Origin: Pedobacter foliorum
GTDB lineage: Bacteria; Bacteroidota; Bacteroidia; Sphingobacteriales; Sphingobacteriaceae
Direction of reading: 5' to 3'
Assembly (NCBI RefSeq): GCF_013266735.1
Contig: NZ_JABSNU010000006.1
Location: 310,001 to 374,000, forward strand
Length of the DNA stretch: 64,000 nt
Under the pieces are notes generated by a model. That model was not told where the DNA came from and ran no database searches. It was given only the letters and a program-made list of their open reading frames with translations. The translations under genes were made by a program, and so were the position numbers. This document shows, in pieces, positions 43,099-53,433 of the stretch (the first letter of the stretch is position 1; each line of letters opens with the position of its first letter).

Positions 43099-44334
43099 AT
43101 GAAAAAAATACTGTTAAGCCTGATTTTTCTTTATCCGGTTATTCTTTTTGCCCAAAGTAATAATGCTCCATCGACGTATGACCCTCATGAAATTGCGATT
43201 ACAGGATATCTGCAAACACAATTTCAGAAAGCTCAGTCTCCGGGGATTTCTTCTTTTTCGGGTGGAGACTTCTCTAAAAACTCTGACAGTCGCTTTATGA
43301 TTCGTCGAGGTCGTTTAAAGATTGACAGGGCGGACAAGTATTCAAGCATTGTTTTTCAAATTGATGCGACACAAAATGGCATTCAGTTGATGGACGCTTT
43401 CATACAGCTACACCAACCCGATTCCAAAGTATTATTACTCACTGCAGGTTTGTTTAACCGTCCTTTTGGCCACTCAATTGTTTATTCTTCGGGATATAGA
43501 GATTTCCCTGAGAGAGCGAGAGTTTTTCAAACCCTGATGCCCAGGGAGCGTGATATTGGCGCCATGGTTACTTATCATCCAAAGGGTGCATTTAAGTTTA
43601 TAACTGCAGAGTTAGCTGTAGTAAACGGCAGTGGCTATAATGCCAGAGACTATGACTCAAGAAAGGATATAATTGGAAACCTGGGCTTTAAATTTGATAG
43701 CTTGGCAAATAAAAAGCTTCACCTAGGTTTTGGTGCATCTATCTATGAGGGATCGGTACGCAACGATACGGAAAGTTATTACTCTCCTGATGGGGTGGGA
43801 TTCAAAAAAAATACCAGTCCTGATAATGTTGGTTACTTCGGTAAACGCGAATACTATGGAGCAAATTTACAGCTTCAATATGACAATACTTTTGGCAGAA
43901 CCATCTTTAAAGCTGAATATATTCAAGGCACTCAACCAGGTGTAGCTGCATCCGCCGGTGTGCTTGGCCCTGTTGCTAGTACCAGTTTCTCTGCACAGCC
44001 TGCTACAGATTTATACCTTCGGGAGTTTTCGGGTAGCTACTTGTGGTTAACCCAACAAATTGCCAATAGTAAATTTACTGCATTAGTGTCTTATGACATC
44101 TATGATCCAAACAGGAAGGTAAGTGCAATGGAAATTGGTACTGCAGGTAATAATACTACCGCAGGCGATATTAAATATAGTACTCTTGGTTATGGCCTTA
44201 CTTATCTAATAAATTCAAGATTTAAACTTACATTGTACAACGAGCATGTTGTAAATGAAGCTACTACATTGGCAGGTTATACTACCGATTTAAAAGATGA
44301 TGTATTTACTACTCGATTGCAATATCGCTGGTAA
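43099..44334 (+). CDS. OprO/OprP-like porin
   Basis: A 411-residue outer-membrane barrel with signal peptide MKKILLSLIFLYPVILFAQ. The N-terminal ITGYLQTQFQKAQ, FMIRRGRLKIDRADKYSSIVFQIDATQNGIQLMDAFIQLH and LTAGLFNRPFGHSIVYSSGYRDFPER stretches are typical of the phosphate-selective porin O/P family in Bacteroidota. The C-terminal strand ends TRLQYRW, giving the usual final aromatic. The solute is inferred only as an anion. It lies 16-25 bp before the carboxylase gene on the same strand. Confidence 0.88.
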   Translation: MKKILLSLIFLYPVILFAQSNNAPSTYDPHEIAITGYLQTQFQKAQSPGISSFSGGDFSKNSDSRFMIRRGRLKIDRADKYSSIVFQIDATQNGIQLMDAFIQLHQPDSKVLLLTAGLFNRPFGHSIVYSSGYRDFPERARVFQTLMPRERDIGAMVTYHPKGAFKFITAELAVVNGSGYNARDYDSRKDIIGNLGFKFDSLANKKLHLGFGASIYEGSVRNDTESYYSPDGVGFKKNTSPDNVGYFGKREYYGANLQLQYDNTFGRTIFKAEYIQGTQPGVAASAGVLGPVASTSFSAQPATDLYLREFSGSYLWLTQQIANSKFTALVSYDIYDPNRKVSAMEIGTAGNNTTAGDIKYSTLGYGLTYLINSRFKLTLYNEHVVNEATTLAGYTTDLKDDVFTTRLQYRW

Positions 44335-44358
44335 AAATTAAAATTATTCGTGTTTAAA

Positions 44359-45900
44359 ATGAAGAATAAAATAGATGTACTTCAGGACAAAATAAAGAAA
44401 GCAAATGAAGGTGGTGGTGCAGCAAGAATTCAAAGTCAACATAAAAAAGGTAAACTAACTGCTAGAGAACGTATTCATTTTTTATTGGACGAAAATTCTT
44501 TTGAGGAAATTGGCATGATGGTAACCCATAGAAGTGTCGATTTTGGAATGGAACGTGAAAAATATTTAGGCGATGGTGTAGTAACCGGCTATGGCAACAT
44601 CAATGGCAGGCTAGTTTATGTGTTTTCTCAGGATTTCACGGTTTTTGGGGGTTCTCTTTCTGAAACTCATGCCGAAAAGATCTGTAAGATAATGGACATG
44701 GCCATGAAAAATGGAGCTCCTGTAATTGGACTAAATGATAGTGGAGGCGCAAGGATACAGGAAGGTGTAGTTTCATTAGGCGGCTATGCTGATATATTTT
44801 ATAGAAACGTTCAAGCATCAGGGGTTGTCCCTCAGCTATCGGCTATAATGGGTCCATGTGCAGGCGGAGCAGTTTATTCGCCAGCTATTACCGACTTTAT
44901 TCTGATGGTAGAAAACACCTCTTACATGTTCGTTACAGGACCAAATGTAGTAAAGACTGTAACTCATGAAGAAGTGAATTCTGAAGAACTTGGTGGTGCA
45001 TCTACTCATGCTACGAAATCGGGCGTAACTCATTTTGCTTGTTCAAATGAACTCGATGCCATCAATCATGTTAAGAGGTTATTGAGTTATATGCCACAAA
45101 ATTGCGAGGAAATCCCAATGCAATTGCCATACACTTTAAGTGATGAAAATCGCTTATCTCTTAATACCATCATGCCTGAGAATTCAAATCAGCCATATGA
45201 TGTAAGATCTGTAATAGGTGAAGTAGTAGATACAGATAGCTTCCTTGAAGTACATAAAGATTATGCTGAAAACATTGTAGTAGGATTTGCCCGTCTGGCC
45301 GGAAGAAGTATAGGAATTGTAGCCAATCAACCAGCTTATCTTGCCGGCGTATTGGACAATCATGCTTCAACTAAGGCGGCTAGATTTGTCCGCTTTTGTG
45401 ACTGTTTTAACATCCCTTTGCTCGTTTTTGAGGATGTCCCTGGGTTTTTACCCGGTACAGATCAGGAATGGAACGGAATTATTACCAATGGTGCCAAATT
45501 ACTGTATGCTTTTAGTGAAGCAACAGTACCTAGAATTACTGTAATTACCAGAAAAGCCTACGGAGGTGCTTATGATGTAATGAACTCTAAACATATTGGA
45601 GCTGACTTAAATTATGCTTGGCCTACTGCTGAAATTGCCGTTATGGGTGCTAAAGGAGCAGCCGAAATTATCTTTAAAAAGGAAATTACCTCTGCACAGC
45701 ACCCGGAAGAAAAATGGCTGGAAAAAGAAAAACTATATTCAGATATTTTCGCAAATCCTTATAGGGCTGCAGAACGTGGTTTTGTGGATGAAGTGATTGA
45801 ACCAGCACAAACCAGAGCTAAGCTAATAAAGGCTTTTAAGATGCTGGAGAATAAAGTGGTTAATACACCTCGTAAAAAACACGGAAATATCCCTTTATAA
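44359..45900 (+). CDS. Acyl-CoA carboxylase, carboxyltransferase (beta) subunit
   Basis: A 513-residue carboxyltransferase of the propionyl-/methylmalonyl-CoA type. The first domain carries [21 protein letters not shown] and [20 protein letters not shown]-like oxyanion helices ([16 protein letters not shown]); the second has [35 protein letters not shown] and [30 protein letters not shown]. The ATG at 44359 is chosen over an in-frame GTG at 44350. The biotin carboxylase subunit is not nearby. Its TAA directly abuts the MFS transporter ATG, so translation is probably coupled. Confidence 0.94.
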   Translation: MKNKIDVLQDKIKKANEGGGAARIQSQHKKGKLTARERIHFLLDENSFEEIGMMVTHRSVDFGMEREKYLGDGVVTGYGNINGRLVYVFSQDFTVFGGSLSETHAEKICKIMDMAMKNGAPVIGLNDSGGARIQEGVVSLGGYADIFYRNVQASGVVPQLSAIMGPCAGGAVYSPAITDFILMVENTSYMFVTGPNVVKTVTHEEVNSEELGGASTHATKSGVTHFACSNELDAINHVKRLLSYMPQNCEEIPMQLPYTLSDENRLSLNTIMPENSNQPYDVRSVIGEVVDTDSFLEVHKDYAENIVVGFARLAGRSIGIVANQPAYLAGVLDNHASTKAARFVRFCDCFNIPLLVFEDVPGFLPGTDQEWNGIITNGAKLLYAFSEATVPRITVITRKAYGGAYDVMNSKHIGADLNYAWPTAEIAVMGAKGAAEIIFKKEITSAQHPEEKWLEKEKLYSDIFANPYRAAERGFVDEVIEPAQTRAKLIKAFKMLENKVVNTPRKKHGNIPL

Positions 45901-47088
45901 ATGAAACTTAGTCGTACTGATGTGCTATTGATGGCCTTTTGTACAGGGCTTATTGTAGCAAATATTTATTACTGTCAACCCTTGGTGATTTTGATTGCCA
46001 AGGAGTTTGGCTTAACCGAGAGCCATGCCGGGAAGATTACTTACCTAACTCAAGCAGGTTATGCTTTGGGCTTATTTCTATTGGTTCCATTAGGTGACAT
46101 GTTTGAACGGAAGAAGCAAATACTTTTAATAACATGTCTGGCTATTGGGGCACTGTTACTGGCCGGTTTTGCTCATTCATTTCTTTTGTTAGAAATTGCT
46201 TGTGTATTAATTGGCGCAAGCTCTATTATTCCCCAGCTTATTTTGCCAATGGCGGCAAATCTTAGTTCAGATGAAGAACGAGGGGCCACCGTAGGCATAA
46301 TTATGAGTGGCTTATTAATTGGCATACTTGCATCAAGAGCAGTTAGTGGAAGTATTGGATTCATATGGGGCTGGAGATCAGTTTATTTTATGGCCGCCAG
46401 TATATGTTTTCTATTGTTGTTGCTAATGGCCAGACGCTTTCCACAAAGTCGACCATCATTTAAAGGAACATACAACGAGCTGATGTCGTCAATGTGGCAT
46501 TATATAAAAACAGAGCCGATACTTAGAGAAGCATCTATTATAAATTTTTTGGCTTTCTCAATACTTAGTGCATTTTGGACAACAATGGTGTTGTTCCTTG
46601 CCAATCCCCCATTTAACCTACAAACCTTACAAATAGGTCTATTTGGCATTGCTGGTGCCGCAGGCGCATTAGCAGCTCCGTTGGTTGGTAAATTTAGTAG
46701 CGGAAAGAATCCACGCAAAAATCTATTCGTAGGTCTGGTTTTACAATTACTTAGTATTGGGGCTTTTTATTTTACAGGGAGTCATCTTTACCTATTTGTA
46801 ATAGGTATCATCTTGATAGATATCGGTCAGCAAGCTATCCATGTAACGAATCAAACCAGAATTTACGCTATACTACCGGAAGCTCGGAATCGTTTAAATA
46901 CTGTGTTTATGTCTGTAAGCTTTATTGGTGCATCATTTGGTTCAGCATTAGGCTTATGGTTATGGGAACAAGGCAAGTGGCCTCTATTTTGTTTAGGATG
47001 CTCAGCTGTTATAGTTCTCAATATCTGCATATATAAATTTTATAGTGGAAAATTAAAGAATAGCATTGATGCAAGAAATTCAAATTGA
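45901..47088 (+). CDS. Major facilitator superfamily transporter
   Basis: A 395-residue MFS permease with 12 predicted helices. It begins MKLSRTDVLLMAFCTGLIVANIYYCQPLVILIAKEFGL, and the loop 2-3 motif is PLGDMFERKKQ. The YYCQPL start is typical of a drug-resistance-like or sugar-efflux branch. Substrate unknown. The ATG follows the carboxylase stop with no gap, and its end overlaps the acetyltransferase gene by 20 bases. Confidence 0.92.
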   Translation: MKLSRTDVLLMAFCTGLIVANIYYCQPLVILIAKEFGLTESHAGKITYLTQAGYALGLFLLVPLGDMFERKKQILLITCLAIGALLLAGFAHSFLLLEIACVLIGASSIIPQLILPMAANLSSDEERGATVGIIMSGLLIGILASRAVSGSIGFIWGWRSVYFMAASICFLLLLLMARRFPQSRPSFKGTYNELMSSMWHYIKTEPILREASIINFLAFSILSAFWTTMVLFLANPPFNLQTLQIGLFGIAGAAGALAAPLVGKFSSGKNPRKNLFVGLVLQLLSIGAFYFTGSHLYLFVIGIILIDIGQQAIHVTNQTRIYAILPEARNRLNTVFMSVSFIGASFGSALGLWLWEQGKWPLFCLGCSAVIVLNICIYKFYSGKLKNSIDARNSN

Positions 47089-47488
47089 GCAAATCAGACC
47101 TGATTTAACCTGGAGGGTAAGGCATGAAGTAATGTATCCAGACCTTCCTTTTGATGTTATAAAATTAGCCAATGATGATGATGGGATCCATTTTGGATTG
47201 TTTGCTGGTAATAAATTAACTTCTGTGGTTTCTTTATTTAATAAAGGTAACATTTATCAGTTCAGAAAATTTGCAACTCTTGCCGAATCACAAGGAAAAG
47301 GATACGGTTCGTTATTACTGAATCATATCATCAACTATGTTAAAACTTTTGATGCAGTAAAACTATGGTGTAATGCACGTGTTTCAGCTATCCCCTTCTA
47401 TAACAAATTCGGTTTCATTGAAACTGATAAAATTTCTACTAGCAATGGCATTGACTTTGTCATTATGGAGTTAGAACTCAATAATTAA
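47069..47488 (+). CDS. GNAT family N-acetyltransferase
   Basis: A 139-residue GCN5-type acetyltransferase. The acetyl-CoA-binding motif A is RKFATLAESQGKGYGSLLLNHIINYV (Q-x-x-G-x-G form), followed by LWCNARVSAIPFYNKFGFIETDK, the motif B region. ATG 47069 is preferred to the in-frame TTG at 47066. It overlaps the MFS gene by 20 bases, so it is the third gene of a coupled carboxylase-transporter-acetyltransferase unit. The substrate is unknown. Confidence 0.9.
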   Translation: MQEIQIEQIRPDLTWRVRHEVMYPDLPFDVIKLANDDDGIHFGLFAGNKLTSVVSLFNKGNIYQFRKFATLAESQGKGYGSLLLNHIINYVKTFDAVKLWCNARVSAIPFYNKFGFIETDKISTSNGIDFVIMELELNN

Positions 47489-47539
47489 CTTGGTGCTTAG
47501 GCAGTAGTTTATATATTTGTTTAGAATAAATTTTATATA

Positions 47540-48655
47540 ATGGCAAAGAAAAAAGAAGACAAAAAGAAGCACGTAAGTGTAGTAAATAAAAAATCGCTTC
47601 AATTTTTTGAAAAATATATCAATAACCCATCTCCAACAGGTTTCGAATACCCTGGTCAAAAATTATGGCTAGATTATTTAAAACCATATATAGATGAAAG
47701 TTTTATCGATAATTACGGAACTGCAGTTGGTGTGATTAACCCAAAAGCAGATTTCAAAGTAGTTATTGAAGCTCATGCTGATGAGATCTCATGGTTTGTG
47801 AATTACATAACTCCAGATGGCTTAATTTATGTAATCCGCAATGGAGGTTCAGATCATCAAATAGCTCCTTCTAAACGAGTAAATATCCATACTGACAAAG
47901 GAATGGTTAAAGCTGTTTTTGGATGGCCTGCTATTCACACACGTAATGGTGGTGAAAAAGAAGAGGCACCTGCATTAAAGAATATTTTCCTTGATTGTGG
48001 ATGTACAACCAAAGAGGAAGTGGAAAAACTTGGTGTTCATGTAGGTTGTGTAATTACCTATGAGGATGAGTTTATGATTTTAAACGACCGCTATTATGTT
48101 GGTCGTGCACTTGATAACAGGGCAGGCGGATTTATGATTGCTGAGGTTGCCAGACTACTTCAGGAAAATAAAAAGAAATTACCTTTTGGGCTTTATATCG
48201 TAAACTCTGTACAAGAGGAAATTGGACTTAGAGGTGCTGAAATGATAGCTCACAGAATTAAGCCTAATGTGGCTATTATTACTGATGTTACCCATGACAC
48301 TACCACCCCAATGATCAGTAAAATTACTCAGGGAGATTTAGCATGTGGTAAAGGCCCGGTTGTTTCTTATGCTCCTGCTGTTCAAACAAACTTAAACAAG
48401 TTGCTTATTGAAACTGCTGAGAAGAACGACATTCCTTTCCAACGTCAGGCTTCGTCTCGTTCAACCGGTACTGATACTGATGCTTTTGCTTATTCTAACG
48501 GTGGAGTACCTTCCGCATTGATTTCTCTTCCTTTAAGATATATGCATACCACAGTTGAAATGATTCATAAAGATGATGTTGATAACGTTATTAACTTGAT
48601 TTATCATTCATTATTGAACATTAAAAAAGATCACGATTTTACTTATTCAAAGTAA
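47540..48655 (+). CDS. M42 family metallopeptidase (glutamyl/leucyl aminopeptidase type)
   Basis: A 371-residue cytoplasmic di-metal aminopeptidase. The N-terminal part after a lysine-rich leader (MAKKKEDKKKH) has NNPSPTGFEYPGQKLW. Metal ligands and catalytic residues appear in VVIEAHADEISW, RALDNRAGGFM, NSVQEEIGLRGAEM and ITDVTHD, with the final histidine in LRYMHTTVEMIHKDD. M42 enzymes form tetrahedral dodecamers (TET) that trim peptides after the proteasome or Lon. It has its own strong terminator. Confidence 0.94.
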   Translation: MAKKKEDKKKHVSVVNKKSLQFFEKYINNPSPTGFEYPGQKLWLDYLKPYIDESFIDNYGTAVGVINPKADFKVVIEAHADEISWFVNYITPDGLIYVIRNGGSDHQIAPSKRVNIHTDKGMVKAVFGWPAIHTRNGGEKEEAPALKNIFLDCGCTTKEEVEKLGVHVGCVITYEDEFMILNDRYYVGRALDNRAGGFMIAEVARLLQENKKKLPFGLYIVNSVQEEIGLRGAEMIAHRIKPNVAIITDVTHDTTTPMISKITQGDLACGKGPVVSYAPAVQTNLNKLLIETAEKNDIPFQRQASSRSTGTDTDAFAYSNGGVPSALISLPLRYMHTTVEMIHKDDVDNVINLIYHSLLNIKKDHDFTYSK

Positions 48656-48675
48656 ATTTTAATAATCTATTTTTT

Positions 48676-48709
48676 AAGCGTGCCCGGTAATTCCGGGCAC
48701 GCTTTTCTT
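48676..48709 (+). terminator. Intrinsic terminator of the M42 peptidase gene
   Basis: AAGCGTGCCCGG (48676-48687) pairs with CCGGGCACGCTT (48693-48704) over 12 bp with a 5-nt loop, followed by TTCTTTT. It lies 21 bp past the stop. Confidence 0.93.
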
Positions 48710-48823
48710 TTGTTTGTATTTCGGAGGCTTTTCTTACTTTTATAAAACATGACACCAATTGTGGCAAGATTATGGTAAGTCAAATGCAGAAATAAAATAC
48801 TAAAAGAAAAACTATCCTTTCCT

Positions 48824-50368
48824 ATGGGCGATCAATCAGCAAAATTTATAGAAAAAATTAAGGCCTCTTATACACCAACTGGTTCATACATTTATCTGGG
48901 AGCAGGTATTCTGGATGGACAAGTGATAGCCGAGGCGGAAGTAAATTTGTCTTTAAAAATGATGAATAGGCATGGTCTTGTAGCCGGAGCAACTGGTACC
49001 GGAAAAACCAGAACATTGCAGTTACTTGCCGAGCAACTGTCTGACGCAGGTGTACCTGTGTTTATGCTTGATGTTAAAGGTGATTTATCAGGTCTTAATC
49101 AACCAGGACCTATCAACCCTAAAATAGAGGAAAGAGCCGGTCAATTAAAGAGACCTTTTAATCCTTCCGGATTTCCTGTAGAGATTTTTTCTTTATCCGG
49201 AAAACTAGGTGCTCAAATGCGGGCTACCGTTCTTGAATTCGGCCCCACTTTACTTTCCAAAATCCTTGACTTAAATGATACGCAAGCAGGTGTTCTGGCC
49301 GTAATTTTCAAATATGCAGACGATAACAAGCTACCGATTATTGATCTTAATGATCTTAAAAAGTTAGTTTCATACCTGGCAGAAGGACAAGGTGCCGAAG
49401 AGATTAAAAGCTCTTATGGTAAAATATCTACATCTACCTCAGGGACAATTTTAAGAAAAATTGTTACTATTGAACAGCAAGGCTTAAGTGCCATGTTCGG
49501 TGAAACCTCATTTGACATTGAAGATCTTTTCTCCAAAACTGATGGCAAAGGGGTGATTAGCTTGCTAAATATATCTGATGTACAAAATCAGCCAGTCCTT
49601 TATTCTACTTATCTCCTGAGCTTACTGGCGGAGATTTTTTATAATATGCCGGAAGTTGGAGATCTTGATAAACCTAAACTTGTGTTCTTTTTTGATGAAG
49701 CACATTTATTATTTAAAAACTCTTCGAAAGCTTTTCTTGAGCAAATAGAAACCATTATCCGATTGATCAGATCAAAGGGTATCGGTGTATTTTTCTGTAC
49801 CCAAGCACCTAGTGATGTTCCTGAGAGTGTATTATCTCAGCTAGGGAATCGTGTTCAACATGCTTTGAGGGCATTTACTCCTAATGATGTTGATGCGCTT
49901 AAAAAGACTGTAAATACTTATCCAAGATCTGAATTTTACGAAATTGATAAAATGTTGACCTCTTTAGGAACCGGCCAGGCACTGATAACTGTTTTAAATG
50001 AGAAAGGGATCCCTACCGAAGTAGCTGCAACAATGCTTACACCGCCTAGGGCAATCATGGGGCCACTAAGTGCAGCTGATTACAATAACCTTATACAATC
50101 GAGTGACCTCACAGCCAAATATCAGGAATCAATTGATCCCGAGAGTGCTTATGAGATCTTAACCAAGCGCGTAAATGAGAAGTTAGTCGAAGAAGAGGAA
50201 AGAAAACAAGAAGAAGTTCCTAAAAAAAATGAGAAAAGTTTAGTTGAACAGGTTATGGGTGCAACTATAACCAGGCAAATAGGAAAAGAAATTGTACGTG
50301 GCCTATTTGGTATGCTTACAGGCAAAAAACCTCGCAGTAGCAGCGGAAAGGGAATATTTGGTTTTTAA
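48824..50368 (+). CDS. HerA-like ATPase (DUF853 family)
   Basis: A 514-residue ATPase. The Walker A motif is GLVAGATGTGKTRTLQLLAEQL near residue 54, followed by VFMLDVKGDLSGL. The Walker B motif is LVFFFDEAHLLFKNSSK near 290, then IRLIRSKGIGVFFCTQAPSDVPESVLSQLGNRVQHALRAFTP. The C-terminal part is charged and helical, ending RSSSGKGIFGF. DUF853 proteins are widespread relatives of HerA/FtsK motors, with no firm role. No NurA nuclease or defence genes are adjacent, so a housekeeping role is likelier than an antiphage one. Confidence 0.9.
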   Translation: MGDQSAKFIEKIKASYTPTGSYIYLGAGILDGQVIAEAEVNLSLKMMNRHGLVAGATGTGKTRTLQLLAEQLSDAGVPVFMLDVKGDLSGLNQPGPINPKIEERAGQLKRPFNPSGFPVEIFSLSGKLGAQMRATVLEFGPTLLSKILDLNDTQAGVLAVIFKYADDNKLPIIDLNDLKKLVSYLAEGQGAEEIKSSYGKISTSTSGTILRKIVTIEQQGLSAMFGETSFDIEDLFSKTDGKGVISLLNISDVQNQPVLYSTYLLSLLAEIFYNMPEVGDLDKPKLVFFFDEAHLLFKNSSKAFLEQIETIIRLIRSKGIGVFFCTQAPSDVPESVLSQLGNRVQHALRAFTPNDVDALKKTVNTYPRSEFYEIDKMLTSLGTGQALITVLNEKGIPTEVAATMLTPPRAIMGPLSAADYNNLIQSSDLTAKYQESIDPESAYEILTKRVNEKLVEEEERKQEEVPKKNEKSLVEQVMGATITRQIGKEIVRGLFGMLTGKKPRSSSGKGIFGF

Positions 50369-50471
50369 CTACCTCAATATCCATAGGATACATTGAAAAT
50401 TATCATCAAACTAATGAAAAAACTCTCTTACTTTTTACACTGAATATAAATTGAATCATTATTTTCGCTGA

Positions 50472-51374
50472 ATGAAAAAACCTACCTTATTAATACTAGC
50501 AGCTGGTATGGCAAGTCGCTATGGCAGCATGAAACAGATTGATGGCTTTGGCCCCAATGGAGAAACAATTATTGACTATTCTATATATGATGCAATTAAA
50601 GCTGGATTCGGCAAAGTGGTGTTTATCATCAAAGAAGAGTTCGTAGAAAACTTTAAGGCGATATTTGAACCTAAGCTTAGCGGAAAAATTGAAACCGACT
50701 ATGTGTTTCAAAACTTCGATTTAAAACAATTTGGCATCGAAGAGGAAATTTACCGTGAAAAACCATGGGGAACAGCACATGCAATTCTATCTGGAAGAAA
50801 TGTGATAAATGAGCCTTTTTGCGTAATAAATGCTGATGATTATTATGGTTTTGACTCATTTAAAAAAATGGTAGGTTTCTTAACTAGCGAGGCTACCGAC
50901 AGCAACTATTCTATTGTTGGTTACCAAATTGGAAAAACTTTATCTGATTTTGGTTCTGTATCTCGTGGGGTTTGCAAAACTAACGAAGCTGGATATTTGG
51001 AGGAAATTACTGAACGTACTCAAGTTTATAAAAAAGATGGCGGGATTGTTTATGAAGAAAATGGTGTTGAATATCCATTAGAATATAACACTCCAGTATC
51101 TATGAACTTTTGGGGATTTACTCCTGCCGTGTTTAAACTAACTGAGGACTTGTTTAGAGTATTTGCTTTAGAAAATAAAAACAAACCAAAAGCTGAATTC
51201 TTTATTCCTTTGATTGGTGAAAACCTTGTAAAAAACGGTACTGCATCTTTCAAAGTTATACCTACCGATAGCCAATGGTTTGGAGTAACATATAAGGAAG
51301 ACAAGCCTTTTGTACAAGAGTGCATTGATCAACTAGTGAAAAACGGAACTTATCCTGAAAATCTTTGGAACTAG
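50472..51374 (+). CDS. Sugar-phosphate nucleotidyltransferase family protein
   Basis: A 300-residue nucleotidyltransferase with the pyrophosphorylase signature LILAAGMASRYGSMKQIDGFGPNGE at its start and the metal-binding INADDYYGFDSF near residue 120, followed by EKPWGTAHAIL. It is of the UTP/dTTP-glucose-1-phosphate or mannose-1-phosphate guanylyltransferase fold, but the sugar and base cannot be told from sequence alone. It is a single gene ending at a long palindromic terminator shared with dnaK. Confidence 0.87.
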   Translation: MKKPTLLILAAGMASRYGSMKQIDGFGPNGETIIDYSIYDAIKAGFGKVVFIIKEEFVENFKAIFEPKLSGKIETDYVFQNFDLKQFGIEEEIYREKPWGTAHAILSGRNVINEPFCVINADDYYGFDSFKKMVGFLTSEATDSNYSIVGYQIGKTLSDFGSVSRGVCKTNEAGYLEEITERTQVYKKDGGIVYEENGVEYPLEYNTPVSMNFWGFTPAVFKLTEDLFRVFALENKNKPKAEFFIPLIGENLVKNGTASFKVIPTDSQWFGVTYKEDKPFVQECIDQLVKNGTYPENLWN

Positions 51375-51383
51375 ACAAAGAAA

Positions 51384-51440
51384 TTAAGGCATAAAAAAAG
51401 CTCCCTGGTAAATTACCAGGGAGCTTTTTTTATGCCTTAA
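51384..51440. terminator. Long bidirectional terminator between the nucleotidyltransferase gene and dnaK
   Basis: A near-perfect palindrome of about 28 bp per arm: TTAAGGCATAAAAAAAGCTC at the left and GAGCTTTTTTTATGCCTTAA at the right, with the GC-rich core CTCCCTGG/CCAGGGAG. Both strands carry a T7 run after the core stem. It serves two convergent genes. Confidence 0.95.
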
Positions 51441-51443
51441 AGA

Positions 51444-53351
51444 CTATTTTTTATCGTCTTTAACTTCTTCAAAGTCAACATCAGTAACGTTGTCGCTACC
51501 ATCAGCTGGCTGAGCTGTATCTTGAGCCTGAGCACCGCCTTCTGGTTGTGCACCATCTTTATACATCTCTTCTGAAGCTGCGTTCCATGCATTTTGCAAT
51601 TCTGCTTGTGCTGTATCAATATCAGCAAAGTTTCTTGCAGCATGTGCATCTTTAAGTTTTTTCAAACCTTCTTCAATAGGCGCTTTTTTATCCGCAGATA
51701 GTTTATCTCCGAATTCTTTTAATTGTTTCTCAGTAGAGAAAATTAAAGCATCAGCACCGTTGATTTTTTCAGCTTCTTCTTTAGCAGCTTTATCAGCTTC
51801 AGCATTTTGCTCAGCTTCTTCTTTCATCCTTTTGATCTCTTCGTCAGTTAAACCAGATGAAGCTTCAATACGGATTTTTTGCTCTTTACCAGTTGCTTTA
51901 TCTTTAGCACTTACGTGTAAGATACCGTTGGCATCAATATCAAATGCTACTTCAACTTGAGGAACCCCACGAGGTGCTGGTGGAATACCATCTAATATGA
52001 AACGACCAATTGTACGGTTTTGAGCCGCCATAGGACGCTCTCCTTGCAAGATGTGAATCTCTACCGAAGGTTGATTATCAGCCGCTGTGGAGAAAGTCTC
52101 TGCTTTTTTAGAAGGTATGGTTGTGTTAGCTTCAATTAATTTAGTCATTACACCACCCATAGTTTCGATACCTAGAGAAAGAGGTGTTACATCTAATAAC
52201 AATACATCTTTAACTTCTCCAGTTAATACACCACCTTGGATTGCAGCACCAATAGCTACTACCTCATCAGGGTTTACACCTTTAGAAGGTTCTTTACCAA
52301 AGAAAGCTTTAACCGCTTCCTGAATAGCAGGAATACGTGTAGAACCACCTACTAATATGATCTCATCAATATCACTTGTTTTTAAACCTGCATTTTTCAA
52401 AGCTGATTTACAAGGATCAATTGTACGTTTAATTAAATCAGCAGCCAATTGCTCAAATTTAGCACGGCTTAATGTTCTTACTAAGTGTTTAGGTCCTGTT
52501 GCATCAGCAGTGATGTAAGGCAAGTTAATCTCAGTTGAAGTTGTACTTGAAAGCTCAATTTTAGCTTTCTCAGCAGCTTCTTTAAGACGTTGTAACGCCA
52601 TTGGATCTTTGTTAAGGTCCATACCGTTTTCATTCTTAAATTCATCAGCTAACCACTCAATAATGATATGATCAAAGTCATCACCACCTAAGTGAGTATC
52701 ACCGTCAGTTGATTTAACTTCAAATACACCATCACCTAATTCCAACACTGAAACGTCATGAGTACCACCACCGCAGTCAAACACAACAATTTTCATATCC
52801 TTGTGTGCTTTATCTAATCCATAAGCTAAAGCAGCTGCAGTTGGCTCGTTAATGATACGTTTAACAGTTAAACCTGCAATTTCGCCGGCTTCTTTCGTTG
52901 CCTGACGTTGAGCGTCATTAAAATAAGCTGGAACAGTAATAACTGCTTCAGTTACTTCATGACCTAAGAAATCTTCTGCAGTTTTTTTCATTTTCTGCAA
53001 AACCATCGCAGAAATTTCTTGTGGTGTATATTTGCGGTCGTCAATCTCAACCCTTGGTGTATTGTTGTCACCTTTAACTACCTTATAAGGTACTCTTGAT
53101 GATTCTTTAGAAACTTCAGCAAAGCTGCTTCCCATAAAGCGCTTAATTGAAGAAATCGTTTTTGTTGGGTTAGTGATTGCCTGACGCTTTGCCGGCTCAC
53201 CTACTTTACGCTCTCCATTTTCTGCAAACGCAACAATGGAAGGTGTAGTACGTTTACCCTCGCTGTTGGCTATAACTACAGGTTCGTTACCTTCCATTAC
53301 GGCTACGCAAGAGTTTGTTGTTCCTAAGTCTATACCAATAATTTTTGACAT
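51444..53351 (-). CDS. dnaK: Chaperone DnaK (Hsp70)
   Basis: A 635-residue Hsp70 that binds unfolded peptides in an ATP-driven cycle. The N-terminal phosphate loop is [17 protein letters not shown]; also present are [35 protein letters not shown] (a Cys-Gly-Gly in place of the usual Leu-Gly-Gly) and [17 protein letters not shown]. The substrate-binding part starts [20 protein letters not shown], and the lid ends with an acidic [15 protein letters not shown] tail. DnaJ and GrpE genes are not adjacent. A sigma-54-like promoter with an overlapping inverted repeat lies just upstream. Confidence 0.98.
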   Translation of the reverse strand: MSKIIGIDLGTTNSCVAVMEGNEPVVIANSEGKRTTPSIVAFAENGERKVGEPAKRQAITNPTKTISSIKRFMGSSFAEVSKESSRVPYKVVKGDNNTPRVEIDDRKYTPQEISAMVLQKMKKTAEDFLGHEVTEAVITVPAYFNDAQRQATKEAGEIAGLTVKRIINEPTAAALAYGLDKAHKDMKIVVFDCGGGTHDVSVLELGDGVFEVKSTDGDTHLGGDDFDHIIIEWLADEFKNENGMDLNKDPMALQRLKEAAEKAKIELSSTTSTEINLPYITADATGPKHLVRTLSRAKFEQLAADLIKRTIDPCKSALKNAGLKTSDIDEIILVGGSTRIPAIQEAVKAFFGKEPSKGVNPDEVVAIGAAIQGGVLTGEVKDVLLLDVTPLSLGIETMGGVMTKLIEANTTIPSKKAETFSTAADNQPSVEIHILQGERPMAAQNRTIGRFILDGIPPAPRGVPQVEVAFDIDANGILHVSAKDKATGKEQKIRIEASSGLTDEEIKRMKEEAEQNAEADKAAKEEAEKINGADALIFSTEKQLKEFGDKLSADKKAPIEEGLKKLKDAHAARNFADIDTAQAELQNAWNAASEEMYKDGAQPEGGAQAQDTAQPADGSDNVTDVDFEEVKDDKK

Positions 53352-53403
53352 GTTATTTTATCTATGTTATTATTTATGAAATCTTGTTTATTTACATCTG
53401 TTC

Positions 53404-53433
53404 AACAAGCAATGTGCCAATAGGGATTTGGCA
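53404..53433 (-). promoter_or_regulatory. Sigma-54-like promoter and inverted repeat before dnaK
   Basis: On the minus strand TGGCAC (53414-53419) and TTGTT (53404-53408) are 5 bp apart, the spacing of the -24/-12 consensus TGGCAC-N5-TTGCW with one mismatch in the -12 box. An inverted repeat TGCCAA-N7-TTGGCA (53415-53433) covers the -24 element. The predicted transcript start is about 40 bases before the dnaK ATG. Confidence 0.45.

Noticed and set aside
48824-50368. HerA-like ATPase as part of an antiphage system
   Set aside because: Neighbours are a peptidase and a nucleotidyltransferase with their own terminator; no nuclease, SIR2 or DUF4297 partner is adjacent.
51760-52323. Open frames opposite dnaK
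   Set aside because: Antisense shadows; the dnaK frame is fully conserved.
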